Shown: in pieces, positions 16,364 through 24,726 of the stretch | How the letters are laid out: each line of letters begins with the position of its first letter | How positions within the stretch are numbered: position 1 is the stretch's first letter | NCBI RefSeq assembly: GCF_021474405.1 | Contig: NZ_JAKEIO010000002.1 | Span: forward strand, 62,001-126,000 | Direction: 5' to 3' | DNA: 64,000 nt | Source: [Streptosporangium] indianense | GTDB taxonomy: Bacteria > Actinomycetota > Actinomycetes > Streptomycetales > Streptomycetaceae | Position numbers and translations under genes: made by a program | The notes under the pieces: generated by a model | The model's database searches: none | Seen by the model: the letters and a program-made list of their open reading frames with translations, nothing else | What the model was told of the DNA's origin: nothing

Positions 16364-17390
16364 CGCGGACATCGTCGGAGTCGACGCCGGGGCGGTGGGC
16401 CGCTGGTTCGCCTCCCTCGGCGTCGACTTCGCCGGACCCTTGGCCTTCGAGCGGATCGGGCTGGGCCAGTCGAACCTGACGTATCTCGTAAAGGATCAGG
16501 ACGGCCACAGATGGGTGCTGAGGCGCCCACCGCTGGGTCACCTGCTGGCGTCGGCGCACGACGTGGCCCGCGAGGCGCGGATCATGACCGCCCTGGAAAG
16601 CACCGCCGTCCCGACTCCGCGGGTGCTCGGGCTGACCGACGACCCCGCCGTGACCGACGTCCCGCTGCTGCTCATGGAGTTCGTGGACGGCCAGGTCGTC
16701 GACACGATGGCGATCGCGCGGTCGTTGACGCCCGAACGTCGCCGGGCGATCGGGATGTCGTTGCCGCGGACTCTGGCGAAGATCCACGCGGTGGATCTCC
16801 AGATGACCGGGCTGACCGGTCTCGCCGGCCACAAGCCGTACGCGCAGCGTCAGCTCAAGCGGTGGTCGGCCCAGTGGGAGAGGTCCAGGACCCGCGAGCT
16901 GCCCGCCCTGGAGGACCTCACCCGGCGCCTCGTCGCGGCCGTCCCCGAGCAGCGCGAAGTGACTCTCGTGCACGGCGACTTCCATCTGCGCAACGTCATC
17001 ACCTCCTACGACACCGGGGAGGTGACCGCGGTGCTCGACTGGGAACTGTCGACGCTGGGGGATCCGCTCGCGGACCTCGGCAGCCTGCTGGCCTACTGGC
17101 CGGCCAAGAGCGAGAACACCTCGGGCGACTTCGCCGCGACCGCTCTCGACGGCTTCCCGACCCGTGAGGAACTCGTGGCGGCCTACTCGGCGGCGTCGGG
17201 ACGCGACCTGACGGCGCTGGGCTACTGGCACGCGCTGGGACTGTGGAAGGTCGCGATCATCGCGGAGGGCGTCATGCGCCGCGCGATGGACGAACCGCGG
17301 AACAAGGCCGCGTCCGGGACCCCGACCGCGGAGCGCATCGACGCACTGGTGACGAAGGCCCACGACGTCGCGGACACGGCAGGTGTCTGA
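16356..17390 (+). CDS. APH-type acyl-CoA kinase (LvaA / ACAD10-11 kinase-like)
   Basis: This 344-residue protein has the aminoglycoside-phosphotransferase kinase fold. It shows a nucleotide loop (GLGQSNLTYLV, about 31-41), the catalytic loop HGDFHLRN (about 206-213) with its Asp, and the metal motif in VLDWELSTLGDPLADLG (about 225-241). This pattern is that of the kinase domain of ACAD10/ACAD11 and of Pseudomonas LvaA, which phosphorylates 4-hydroxyacyl-CoA, rather than of drug-resistance enzymes. GTG 16356 is chosen because AAGGAG lies at 16341-16346. It overlaps the SDR stop. Coupling with the ACAD10/11-type dehydrogenase is the main reason to propose a 4-phosphoacyl-CoA pathway. Confidence 0.88.
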   Translation: MSSADIVGVDAGAVGRWFASLGVDFAGPLAFERIGLGQSNLTYLVKDQDGHRWVLRRPPLGHLLASAHDVAREARIMTALESTAVPTPRVLGLTDDPAVTDVPLLLMEFVDGQVVDTMAIARSLTPERRRAIGMSLPRTLAKIHAVDLQMTGLTGLAGHKPYAQRQLKRWSAQWERSRTRELPALEDLTRRLVAAVPEQREVTLVHGDFHLRNVITSYDTGEVTAVLDWELSTLGDPLADLGSLLAYWPAKSENTSGDFAATALDGFPTREELVAAYSAASGRDLTALGYWHALGLWKVAIIAEGVMRRAMDEPRNKAASGTPTAERIDALVTKAHDVADTAGV

Positions 17391-17445
17391 ACCGCTCGCC
17401 CGCACACGGGACCTTGACACTCACATACACAGAAAAGGAGCGGTG

Positions 17446-17526
17446 ATGAGCCGAGCAGTCCTCGCGCGTACGCCGATCGGTAAGGCGTGCATGGGTGCGG
17501 CAGAGCTGATCGGGGTGGTGTCGTGA
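17446..17526 (+). pseudogene. Thiolase N-terminal remnant (26 codons)
   Basis: A good ribosome-binding site (AAAAGGAG) precedes an ATG and 26 codons reading [20 protein letters not shown]. This matches the thiolase start motif (compare [18 protein letters not shown] in the thiolase at 8294), but the frame ends at once. The stop overlaps the GTG start of the next SDR (GTGA). It looks like the 5' stub of a deleted thiolase gene whose translation signals may still help to start the SDR. Confidence 0.7.
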
Positions 17527-18320
17527 ACCCCGCCGCGCTGTTCGACGTCAGTGGAAAGACCGTGGTGGTGACCGGCGGTTCACGCGGAATCGGGCTGATG
17601 ATCACGCACGGTTTCGTGGCGGCCGGGGCTACGGTGATCATCAGTTCCCGCAAGGCCGACGCGTGCGAGAAGGCGGCAGCGGAGTTGAACGCACTGACGT
17701 CCGCCGGCGCCGGAACCTGTCTGGCGCACCCGGCGGACCTGTCCACCACCGAGGGCCTGGAGAGCCTGGCCGAGCGGGTCGCCGAGGTCGCGCCGCGGCT
17801 GAATGTCCTGGTCAACAATGCGGGAGCCGCCTGGGGTGCGCCGCTCGGCGAGTTCCCCGACTCGGGCTTCGACAAGGTGCTGAACGTCAACGTCAAGGCC
17901 GTCTTCTCGCTGACGCAACGCCTGCTTCCGCAACTGCGGGCGGCCGCCACCGCGGAGGACCCCGCGCGAGTGATCAACATCGGGTCGATCGACGGGCTCG
18001 TGGTCTCCGCGTCCGACAACTTCTCCTACGTCGCGAGCAAGGCGGCGGTGCACATGCTGACCCGTAAGACGGCCGCCACACTGGCGAGTGATCACATCAC
18101 TGTCAACGCCCTTGCGCCGGGCCCGTTCCCGACCAAGATGATGGCGCACGCCCTGGACGACCCCCAGTCGCGGGACGCCGTGGTCGAGCGGGTGCCCCTC
18201 GGCCGCGTCGGCACTCCCGAGGACATCGCGAGTTCCGCGATCTTCCTCGCCTCCCGCGCGGGCGCCTACCTGACCGGCACGGTGATTCCCGTGGACGGGG
18301 GGATCTCCGGGACGCGCTGA
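17523..18320 (+). CDS. Short-chain dehydrogenase/reductase (cluster A, third)
   Basis: This is a 265-residue SDR with TGGSRGIG (about 19-26), NNAGAAWG (about 99-106), a Ser in NIGSIDG (about 151-157) and YVASK (about 168-172). Arg/Lys in SSRKAD after beta-2 points to NADP(H). The stretch LAPGPFPTKMM with the ending TGTVIPVDGG resembles the RhlG/FabG-like 3-ketoacyl reductase group. The GTG start at 17523 overlaps the stop of the thiolase stub, so it is probably translated by coupling. It is the last intact SDR of cluster A. Confidence 0.88.
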   Translation: MNPAALFDVSGKTVVVTGGSRGIGLMITHGFVAAGATVIISSRKADACEKAAAELNALTSAGAGTCLAHPADLSTTEGLESLAERVAEVAPRLNVLVNNAGAAWGAPLGEFPDSGFDKVLNVNVKAVFSLTQRLLPQLRAAATAEDPARVINIGSIDGLVVSASDNFSYVASKAAVHMLTRKTAATLASDHITVNALAPGPFPTKMMAHALDDPQSRDAVVERVPLGRVGTPEDIASSAIFLASRAGAYLTGTVIPVDGGISGTR

Positions 18321-18392
18321 CCGGTCGCAGGTGAAGTGATCCGCGCCCCGCGCAAGCCCCTCCACACCCTCCTGAAAGGCGGTTCGGCGGCG

Positions 18393-18569
18393 ATGAGCTG
18401 GTTCGACGACAGGCCGTGGACGGCGCAGTACCGAGAGCGGGTCGCCCGCTGCCGTGAGCGCCTGGCCGCCTGCAAGGCCCCCCGGACCGTCAGTGTCCGG
18501 GGCGAGCTGCCCAAGACCACCGGCGGCAAGATCCTGCGCCGCGAACTGCGCTTGAAGACGTCCGCGTGA
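18393..18569 (+). pseudogene. Acyl-CoA ligase C-terminal remnant
   Basis: The frame encodes the very end of an AMP-forming ligase: RERLAACKAPRTVSVRGELPKTTGGKILRREL. It includes the catalytic Lys region (TGGKILRR), but the whole adenylation domain is missing. The open frame reaches back to 18336; ATG 18393 follows GAAAGGCGG. At about 58 residues it cannot be an active ligase. It sits between an SDR and the thioesterase, and is read here as a decayed gene. Confidence 0.75.
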
Positions 18570-18589
18570 CGAGTGAGAGGAGCCGAAGC

Positions 18590-19474
18590 ATGACCGGCCT
18601 GCCAGAGGTCCTGGCCCTCGACGAGACCGGGCCGGACCGGTTCCGGTCAGGTCCGATCCCCAGCGAGTGGGCGCGGACGTTCGGTGGCCAGATCGCCGCC
18701 CAGTCGCTGATGGCAGCGGCGCGCACCCTCGACCGGTCGTACTCGGCCCACTCGCTGCACGGTTACTTCCTGCGGCCCGGCCGCCCGCACGAGCCGACCG
18801 GCCATCTGGTCGAGCGGCTCCGCGACGGCGGCAGCTTCTGCACCCGCCGGGTGACCGCGCTCCAGGCGGGGGAGGCGATCTTCACGGTGACGGCGTCGTT
18901 CCATCGCGGGGACGAAGGGTTCTCCCACCAGGTGGACATGCCGGCCGTGCCGGCGCCGGACGACATCCCGGAGTCCGACCGCATCAACGGCTGGGGCATG
19001 CCACGGCCCGCGGAGTGGAGCCACTGGGAGATGCGATGGGTGCCGGGGGGCGAGCGGGGCCACGTCCCGGGGGCGCCGGCCTGCCAGCGGATGTGGATCC
19101 GGTACGGACGCCCGCTGCCGGACGACGGTGCCGTCCACGCCTGCGCACTGACCTATCTCAGCGACATGGCGCTGCTGGGCTCCGCGCGGCTGCCGCATCC
19201 CCCAACCGCCGTACAGGGGGCGTCGTTGGACCATTCGCTGTGGTTCCTGCGCCCCTTCCGCGCGGACGAGTGGCTGCTGTACGACCAGGTCTCCCCTTCG
19301 GCCGAGCACGGCCGGGCGCTCACCCGCGGAAGGCTGTTCGATACGGGCGGGCGTCTGGTGGCCGCCGTCGCGCAGGAGGGACTCATGCGCTTCGACCGGC
19401 CGCGTCCGACGGAGGGCGGTGACCGGGAAATCTCCCTGTCACCCCCCGCTTCAACTGTCCCCGACCCGCGTTGA
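18590..19474 (+). CDS. Acyl-CoA thioesterase II (TesB-like)
   Basis: This double hot-dog thioesterase of 294 residues hydrolyses acyl-CoA to free acid and CoA. Family features are WARTFGGQIAAQSLMAA (about 26-42), HSLHGYFLRPG (about 51-61), the catalytic Asp region LTYLSDMALLG (about 188-198), SLDHSLWFLRPFRADEW (about 216-232) and the Gln in VAQEGLMR (about 263-270). ATG 18590 has GAGAGGAG seven bases upstream. It may release stalled acyl-CoAs of the cluster A pathway. It is the last complete gene of the cluster. Confidence 0.92.
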   Translation: MTGLPEVLALDETGPDRFRSGPIPSEWARTFGGQIAAQSLMAAARTLDRSYSAHSLHGYFLRPGRPHEPTGHLVERLRDGGSFCTRRVTALQAGEAIFTVTASFHRGDEGFSHQVDMPAVPAPDDIPESDRINGWGMPRPAEWSHWEMRWVPGGERGHVPGAPACQRMWIRYGRPLPDDGAVHACALTYLSDMALLGSARLPHPPTAVQGASLDHSLWFLRPFRADEWLLYDQVSPSAEHGRALTRGRLFDTGGRLVAAVAQEGLMRFDRPRPTEGGDREISLSPPASTVPDPR

Positions 19475-19698
19475 CGACGCGGAAGACCCCGGCATGCCCT
19501 GGGACGAGATCGCGCATCGACGTGGTCCACATCACGGGGTACGGCTTCCCGACGTACGGCGGCGTACCGATGTTCTACGCCGAAAGGGTGGGTGCCGCCC
19601 AAGTCCTCTCCGCTCTCAGGCGGTTCCACGGAGATGAGGGTTCGGAGCCCGCGTCGTTGCTGATGCGGATGGCTGACGAGGCCGGGTCATTCAACTGA
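19471..19698 (+). pseudogene. 3-hydroxyacyl-CoA dehydrogenase (FadB/FadJ-like) C-terminal remnant
   Basis: From about residue 15 the frame matches the C-terminal helical domain of the multifunctional beta-oxidation protein: RIDVVHITGYGFPTYGG, PMFYAERVGA, and the ending ASLLMRMADEAGSF. The NAD-binding and hydratase domains are absent, so only about 60 residues of a protein of some 700 remain. The leading 14 residues have no homology. It is the third broken beta-oxidation gene at the 3' side of cluster A. Confidence 0.75.
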
Positions 19699-19749
19699 CG
19701 CCACCATGGCCGGGGTGGGATCCGGCGGTCCCGCGGTCCTGGCTCGGTG

Positions 19750-19765
19750 CCCCAGACCCCTGGGG
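19750..19765 (+). terminator. Short hairpin after cluster A
   Basis: CCCCAG-ACCC-CTGGGG forms a six-bp stem with a four-base loop inside a GC-rich gap between the FadB remnant and the phosphatase gene. It may end cluster A transcription; the evidence is weak. Confidence 0.35.
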
Positions 19766-19916
19766 ACCGGCCCCGCTCAGCCCGTCGTAACCCTCTTGCC
19801 CGCCGTGCCGCGCGCCGGACAGGGCCGCGGCCCCTGCCGGGTTTCAATAGGCTTACCGGGTCAGCAGGAGACATCGGCGACCGAGTACGCGGTGGTGTCC
19901 AGCGGTGGAGAAGCCG

Positions 19917-22337
19917 ATGACGGAACTCAGCGAAAGCCACGACGATCCGTTCGCCCCGCACCTCGCTGGCTTGGTGGTGCTCGACGACCGGGGAGTAGTG
20001 GTCGGGTGGAACCGGCGGGCTCAGGAGCTGCTCGGCCATTCGGACACAGCCGTGATCGGTCGTCCGGCATTGGAGGTGCTGGTCGATCCTCCTGATCTGC
20101 CGGCTGTCACCGAGGCCGCGGCGAAGTGCAGGAGAGCCGGTGGCTGGTTCGGCGTGCTCACACTGCGCCACCGCGACGGGCAGCTCGTGGAGCTGGGGCT
20201 CAGGGCCCATGAGCTGTCACGCGGTGACCGGGGACGTGAGTGGTTTGTCGCGGGGGCACCCGCGGGTGACGTCCTCGAATGGCAGAGGGACCGGGCGGTC
20301 CTCGACGGGTTGTACCGCCAGTGCCCGATCGGCTTGGTCATTCATGGCCCCGACCAGAGGATCCTCCGGGTCAACCGGGCCATCGAACGGTTCAGCGGCG
20401 TCCCGGCAGCGGACTTCCGGGGGCTGTCCACCGGCCGGTTCCTCCTCGCCGACGACGCGCGCAAGGCTGTGGACCGTGTGCGCCAGGTGATGCAGACCGG
20501 AAGACCCCTGGTCTACTCCGAGCAGTTCGTCCGCCTGGAGCAGGATCCGGCACGAGAGCGGGTCGCGTTGGTCTCGTCCTTCCGGATGGAGGATCCCTCC
20601 GGCCGTGTCCTGGGTGTGGCCGAGATGATCGAGGACATCACCGAACGCCATCGGGCCCAGCGTCGGCTCGCGCTCCTCGACCAGATGGGCAGCCGTATCG
20701 GAACCACGCTCGACGTGGCCGAGACCGCCCGGGAACTGGCCGAAGTGATGGTGCCCCACCTCGCCGACCATGTGTCGGTGGACCTGCTTCAGGCGGTGAC
20801 GCGCGGTGAGGAACCGACGCGCGCCGTGGCAGGGCCCGTGGTCCGGCTGGGGACCTGCGGCGTTGGTGCCCAGCAACCCGGCCCGCCCCACCCCGAGGGC
20901 CACCCCGTGGAGTTCGGGCCCGACACACCACAGGCCGGATGTCTGGCCGAGGGACGGCCCGTGCTGGAGCCGGTTCTGCCGCCCGACTGGGTGTCGGCGG
21001 CGGGCCGTCAGGGGGCCCAGGCTCCGGACCTGGGCGCCCACTCCCTGATCGTGGTACCTCTTGCCGCGCGCGGCCTGGTGCTCGGTGTGATGACCCTGTG
21101 GCGCTCGCGCCGCCCCGATGCCTTCGAGACGGACGATCTCACCCTCGCTCAGGAACTCGCCTCGCGCGCCGCCGTCGCCATCGACAACGCCCGGCGCTTC
21201 ACCCAGCAGCAGCAGACCGCGTTCACCTTGCAGAGCAGCCTTCTGCCCCGGACGGTTCCGGACCAGTCGGCCGTCGAGGTGGCCCTGCGGTACCTGCCGG
21301 CCAGCGCGGGCCCGGGCCTGGGCGGCGACTGGTTCGACGTCATTCCCCTGTCCGGGGCCCGGGTCGCCCTCGTCGTCGGCGACGTGGTGGGACGCGGCAT
21401 TCATGCTGCCGCCACCATGGGCCGGCTGCGCACCGCCGTCCATACGCTCGCCAGCCTTGACCTGGAACCGGACGAGGTCCTCTCCCGCCTCGACGACCTG
21501 GTCGACCTGCTGGCGGCCGAACACGAAGCCGTCGGCGAGCGACCCGTGGGTGAGCAGGTCGTCGGCGCCACGTGCCTGTACGCCGTCTACGACCCGGTCT
21601 CCGGACGCTGCTCCGTGGCCCGTGCCGGTCATCCGCCGCCGGTGGTGACCGCCCCGGATGGACAGGTGGCGCTGCTCGACCTGCCGGCCGGCCCACCGCT
21701 GGGCCTGGGCGGTCTGCCGTTCGAGACCCGGGACATCGAACTGGCCGAGGGAAGCCTGCTGTCTCTGTACACCAACGGGATCATCGGCGAGCGCCACATC
21801 GATGCCGACGCCGCCCTGACGAAGCTGTGCGCAGCGCTCGCCCGTCCTGCGGGCGCGCTGGAACGCACCTGCCAAGCGGTGATCGACGCGCTGGTGCCCT
21901 CGCGCCCCAGCGACGACGTCGTACTGCTGATCGCCCGTACCCGCATGCTGCCACCGGCCGACGTCGCCTCCTGGCATCTGCCGCCAGAGCCTGCCAGCGC
22001 CGGCCGGGCCAGGGCGTTGACCTCGGCCAAGCTGACCGAGTGGGGTCTGGAACACTTGGCGTTCACCACGGAGTTGATCGCCAGCGAACTGGTCACCAAC
22101 GTCTATCGCTACGCCGGCGGCCCTGCGACCCTGCGGCTGATCCGTGAGCAGTGTCTGGTGTGCGAGGTCAGCGACACCAGCCACACCTCACCACACCTGC
22201 GCCACGCCCGTACGACCGACGAGGGCGGGCGCGGCCTGTTCCTGGTGGCCCGGATGACCGAACGCTGGGGTACCCGCTACACCCGCGAGGGCAAGACCGT
22301 GTGGACGGAACAACCGCTGACCGGCACGCCCGTCTGA
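19917..22337 (+). CDS. PAS-PAS-GAF-PP2C (SpoIIE) phosphatase with HATPase domain
   Basis: This 806-residue soluble sensor has two PAS domains (about 12-120 and 122-235), a GAF domain (about 255-420) and a SpoIIE-type PP2C serine phosphatase domain (about 435-655). Metal-binding Asp motifs are GGDWFDVIPL and VVGDVVGRG, with the late SDDVVLLIAR. A C-terminal HATPase/anti-sigma kinase domain (about 685-800) contains ELVTNVYRYAGG and GRGLFLVARMTERWG. Such proteins both phosphorylate and dephosphorylate anti-sigma-factor antagonists. GGAG at 19907-19910 sits six bases before ATG 19917; GTG 19905 is an alternative. No antagonist gene is adjacent, so the partner is probably encoded elsewhere. Confidence 0.92.
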   Translation: MTELSESHDDPFAPHLAGLVVLDDRGVVVGWNRRAQELLGHSDTAVIGRPALEVLVDPPDLPAVTEAAAKCRRAGGWFGVLTLRHRDGQLVELGLRAHELSRGDRGREWFVAGAPAGDVLEWQRDRAVLDGLYRQCPIGLVIHGPDQRILRVNRAIERFSGVPAADFRGLSTGRFLLADDARKAVDRVRQVMQTGRPLVYSEQFVRLEQDPARERVALVSSFRMEDPSGRVLGVAEMIEDITERHRAQRRLALLDQMGSRIGTTLDVAETARELAEVMVPHLADHVSVDLLQAVTRGEEPTRAVAGPVVRLGTCGVGAQQPGPPHPEGHPVEFGPDTPQAGCLAEGRPVLEPVLPPDWVSAAGRQGAQAPDLGAHSLIVVPLAARGLVLGVMTLWRSRRPDAFETDDLTLAQELASRAAVAIDNARRFTQQQQTAFTLQSSLLPRTVPDQSAVEVALRYLPASAGPGLGGDWFDVIPLSGARVALVVGDVVGRGIHAAATMGRLRTAVHTLASLDLEPDEVLSRLDDLVDLLAAEHEAVGERPVGEQVVGATCLYAVYDPVSGRCSVARAGHPPPVVTAPDGQVALLDLPAGPPLGLGGLPFETRDIELAEGSLLSLYTNGIIGERHIDADAALTKLCAALARPAGALERTCQAVIDALVPSRPSDDVVLLIARTRMLPPADVASWHLPPEPASAGRARALTSAKLTEWGLEHLAFTTELIASELVTNVYRYAGGPATLRLIREQCLVCEVSDTSHTSPHLRHARTTDEGGRGLFLVARMTERWGTRYTREGKTVWTEQPLTGTPV

Positions 22338-22395
22338 CCGTCTCGGGCCGCGGCGCGGGAGGCCGCCTGGAGTCGGCCCGCCCGCGCCGCGGTGG

Positions 22396-24012
22396 TCATT
22401 CGGCTGCGGCGAGAAGCCGTGCCTCGCTCTCCTCGTACAGGCGCCGCTGCTCACGGCTGTCGGCGGCACGGCGTCGGTGGTCCAGACGGCTGCCCAGCCA
22501 GCCCGCGAGGTAGCCGAACGGGATGGAGACCAGCCCGGTGGACTGCATGGGGAACAGGTCGAAGTCCGCATGGGGGAAGACGGCGGACGGCGTGCCCGAA
22601 ACGGCCCTGGAGAAGACCATGAGCAGCAACGCGCACGTCGCGCCGCCGTAGAGGGCGGCGAGCAGGCCGGTGCGCGTGAACCCGCGCCAGAACAGGGAGT
22701 AGGTGAGCGCGGGTGCCACCGCTGATGCCCCTATGCAGATGGCCAGAGTGGTCAGCACGCCGACGTCCCAGTTCTGCACCGTGGTGGCGAGCCCGATGGC
22801 GACGATCCCGACGGCCACGCTCGTCCAAGCCGCCACCGTCATCTCGGTACGGGGCTCGGCCTGTCCCCGCCGCACCGCGTGGGCGAACAGGTCGTGGGCG
22901 AGTGACGAAGCCGCGGCCAGGGTCATCCCCGCGACCGACGACAGCAGGGTGATGAACACCATGCCCGCCACGGCCGAGTACAGGATCGCCGCGCCCGCGG
23001 AGCCGGGGGCCCCGCCGAGTACCTGGGACAGCATGAGCACCGACGTCCTGCCGTGCGGGTCCGCCGCGGTGATGTGCTGCGATCCCACCAGGGCCGCCGC
23101 GCCCGTACCCATGATGATCACGAGCAGGCAGAACGTGGTGACCGTGCCGACCGCCCATGACATGGAGCGCCGCACGGCCGGTACGTCCTGCGCGGAGTAC
23201 AGGCGCATCGTGATGTGCGGCAGGCAGGCCACGCCGAGGATGATGGTGATCTGGAGACTGACGAAGTCCAGCCGGCCACCGGTGGACGTGCCGAGCTGCA
23301 GGCCCTGCTGAAGGTAAGCGGGGCCCGCGCCGCTGCCGTGCTGGGCTGCCCTGAGGATGTCGCCGGGGCTCCAGTCGAAGCGGTTGAGGACGAGAGCGGC
23401 GACGACGATGCTGGTGCCGAGCAGGAGCACGATCTTGATCATCTGGATGAGCGCGGTGCCCCGCATACCGCCGATCGCCGCGTAGATGATCATCAAAGTG
23501 CCGACGATGACGATGCACGCCGTCCTGGCGCCCGCAGCGTACGGAATGTCGAGGATGAAGGTGAGCAGCGACCCGGCTCCGGAGAGCTGGACGACCAGGA
23601 AGGGCAGGGTCGCCGAGAGTGTCACCACGCAGGCCGCGATCCGCACGGCCCGTCCGGACATGTTGCGGGCCAGGACGTCGCCCATGGTGAACCTGCCGGC
23701 ATTGCGCAGGGGTTCGGCCAGGAGGAACATCAGCAGCACCAGGGACAGCGCGGTGCTGACCGCAAGGACGTAGCCGTCGTATCCGGTGAGCGCGATGATG
23801 CCGGTGGTGCTCAGCACCGTGGCGGCGGAGATGTAGTCGCCCGCGATCGCCAGGCCGTTCTTGAGCGGGGTGAGCGACAGGTAGCCGGTGTAGAAGTTCG
23901 CCAGGTCGTCGCGGTCCGGTCCCGCCATGACGCACATCAGCAGCGTGACGGTGACCAGCGTGGTGAACAGAACCAGGATGATGGCCTGCGTCCCGGAGCT
24001 GAAGTCGTTCAT
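22396..24012 (-). CDS. Cation/acetate-type sodium:solute symporter
   Basis: This 538-residue SSS-family membrane transporter probably imports acetate or another short monocarboxylate with Na+ or H+. It has about 13 hydrophobic helices. The ActP-like signature FYTGYLSLTPLKNGLAIAGDYISAATVL is present near residues 40-67, as are GGMRGTALIQMIK (about 187-199) and a cytoplasmic tail with charged helices. It overlaps by four bases (ATGA) with the DUF485 gene upstream, the usual partner of ActP-type symporters. No acetyl-CoA synthetase is next to it, so the exact substrate is open. Confidence 0.9.
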   Translation of the reverse strand: MNDFSSGTQAIILVLFTTLVTVTLLMCVMAGPDRDDLANFYTGYLSLTPLKNGLAIAGDYISAATVLSTTGIIALTGYDGYVLAVSTALSLVLLMFLLAEPLRNAGRFTMGDVLARNMSGRAVRIAACVVTLSATLPFLVVQLSGAGSLLTFILDIPYAAGARTACIVIVGTLMIIYAAIGGMRGTALIQMIKIVLLLGTSIVVAALVLNRFDWSPGDILRAAQHGSGAGPAYLQQGLQLGTSTGGRLDFVSLQITIILGVACLPHITMRLYSAQDVPAVRRSMSWAVGTVTTFCLLVIIMGTGAAALVGSQHITAADPHGRTSVLMLSQVLGGAPGSAGAAILYSAVAGMVFITLLSSVAGMTLAAASSLAHDLFAHAVRRGQAEPRTEMTVAAWTSVAVGIVAIGLATTVQNWDVGVLTTLAICIGASAVAPALTYSLFWRGFTRTGLLAALYGGATCALLLMVFSRAVSGTPSAVFPHADFDLFPMQSTGLVSIPFGYLAGWLGSRLDHRRRAADSREQRRLYEESEARLLAAAE

Positions 24013-24491
24013 CTCGCCATCCCCGCGTTCCGGCCGGTCGGGACCGCACGCTCCCGGACGGCGCGGGCCAACGGATCCACGGAGCGTTGTGCGCTGCGCC
24101 CGTACCAGAAGACCGCCGCGAAGGTGACGACGAGTTGAAGGATGCCCAAGGCCATGCCCAGGCTCAGCTCACCGGTGACCTTGGATCCCATCAGACCGGG
24201 CGCATAGCAGGACAGGACGACATACACGACGAAGGAGCCGAGCGCGGTGAGGGTGGAGATCCGGCGGAGCAGGCGGTAGGCCGAGCGGAGGGCGGTGAGG
24301 TCGGCGTCGTCTCGATGGGGCTCGTGCGCGTAGGGGGCGTCCCAGGGGGCTTGCCGACCGTACGAGTCGTATCGCGCGGCGTCGTCCCCGTACGGCTCCG
24401 GCCACGGGTTCTGTCCGTACGTCTCGTGTCGAGGGGGGATCCCGTAGGACTGTGCTGGGGGTGGGTACCGGTTCTCGTCGGCGTATGTCAT
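24009..24491 (-). CDS. DUF485 membrane protein (symporter partner)
   Basis: This 160-residue protein has a Tyr/Pro/Gly-rich N-terminal half (residues 1-65, with repeats of the YG and PY type). It is followed by a DUF485 domain: LRSAYRLLRRISTLTALGSFVVYVVLSCYAPGLMGSKV, then a second helix LGILQLVVTFAAVFWYGRSAQRSVDPLA. Two membrane helices lie near residues 85-105 and 120-140. DUF485 proteins almost always accompany ActP-like symporters, as here. ATG 24491 is chosen for its GGAAGG ribosome-binding site; the frame extends to 24560. Confidence 0.9.
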   Translation of the reverse strand: MTYADENRYPPPAQSYGIPPRHETYGQNPWPEPYGDDAARYDSYGRQAPWDAPYAHEPHRDDADLTALRSAYRLLRRISTLTALGSFVVYVVLSCYAPGLMGSKVTGELSLGMALGILQLVVTFAAVFWYGRSAQRSVDPLARAVRERAVPTGRNAGMAR

Positions 24492-24661
24492 TGCCTGGCC
24501 TTCCACTACGGCTCGGATCCGTGCGGCAAACGGGAAAGAGTGCTTCAGGCGGCGCACCATACCGACTGGTTGGAATGCCTGTAAGTCCGCCGTAGGTCAC
24601 ATTTCGGCGTTGATGTGATCCCCTGGGCGCGGAAGCATGGGATACATCACAGGCAGTTATG

Positions 24662-24671
24662 TTGTGCACAA
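24662..24671. promoter_or_regulatory. AT-rich palindrome before the catalase-like gene
   Basis: TTGTGCACAA is a perfect 10-bp palindrome continuing into TTTAATTGC, an AT-rich patch rare in this DNA. Its position 55 bases before the catalase-like start suits a regulatory site; MarR/OhrR-type regulators use AT-rich palindromes of this kind. The binder is not known. Confidence 0.4.
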
Positions 24672-24726
24672 TTTAATTGCTGGCTAGCGTCTGAGGTCAG
24701 GAGAACCCACACAGGGAGGCAGCACG

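Noticed and set aside
16356..17390. Aminoglycoside phosphotransferase as a resistance gene
   Set aside because: The family pattern and the operon with an ACAD10/11-type dehydrogenase point to an acyl-CoA kinase; nothing suggests drug resistance.
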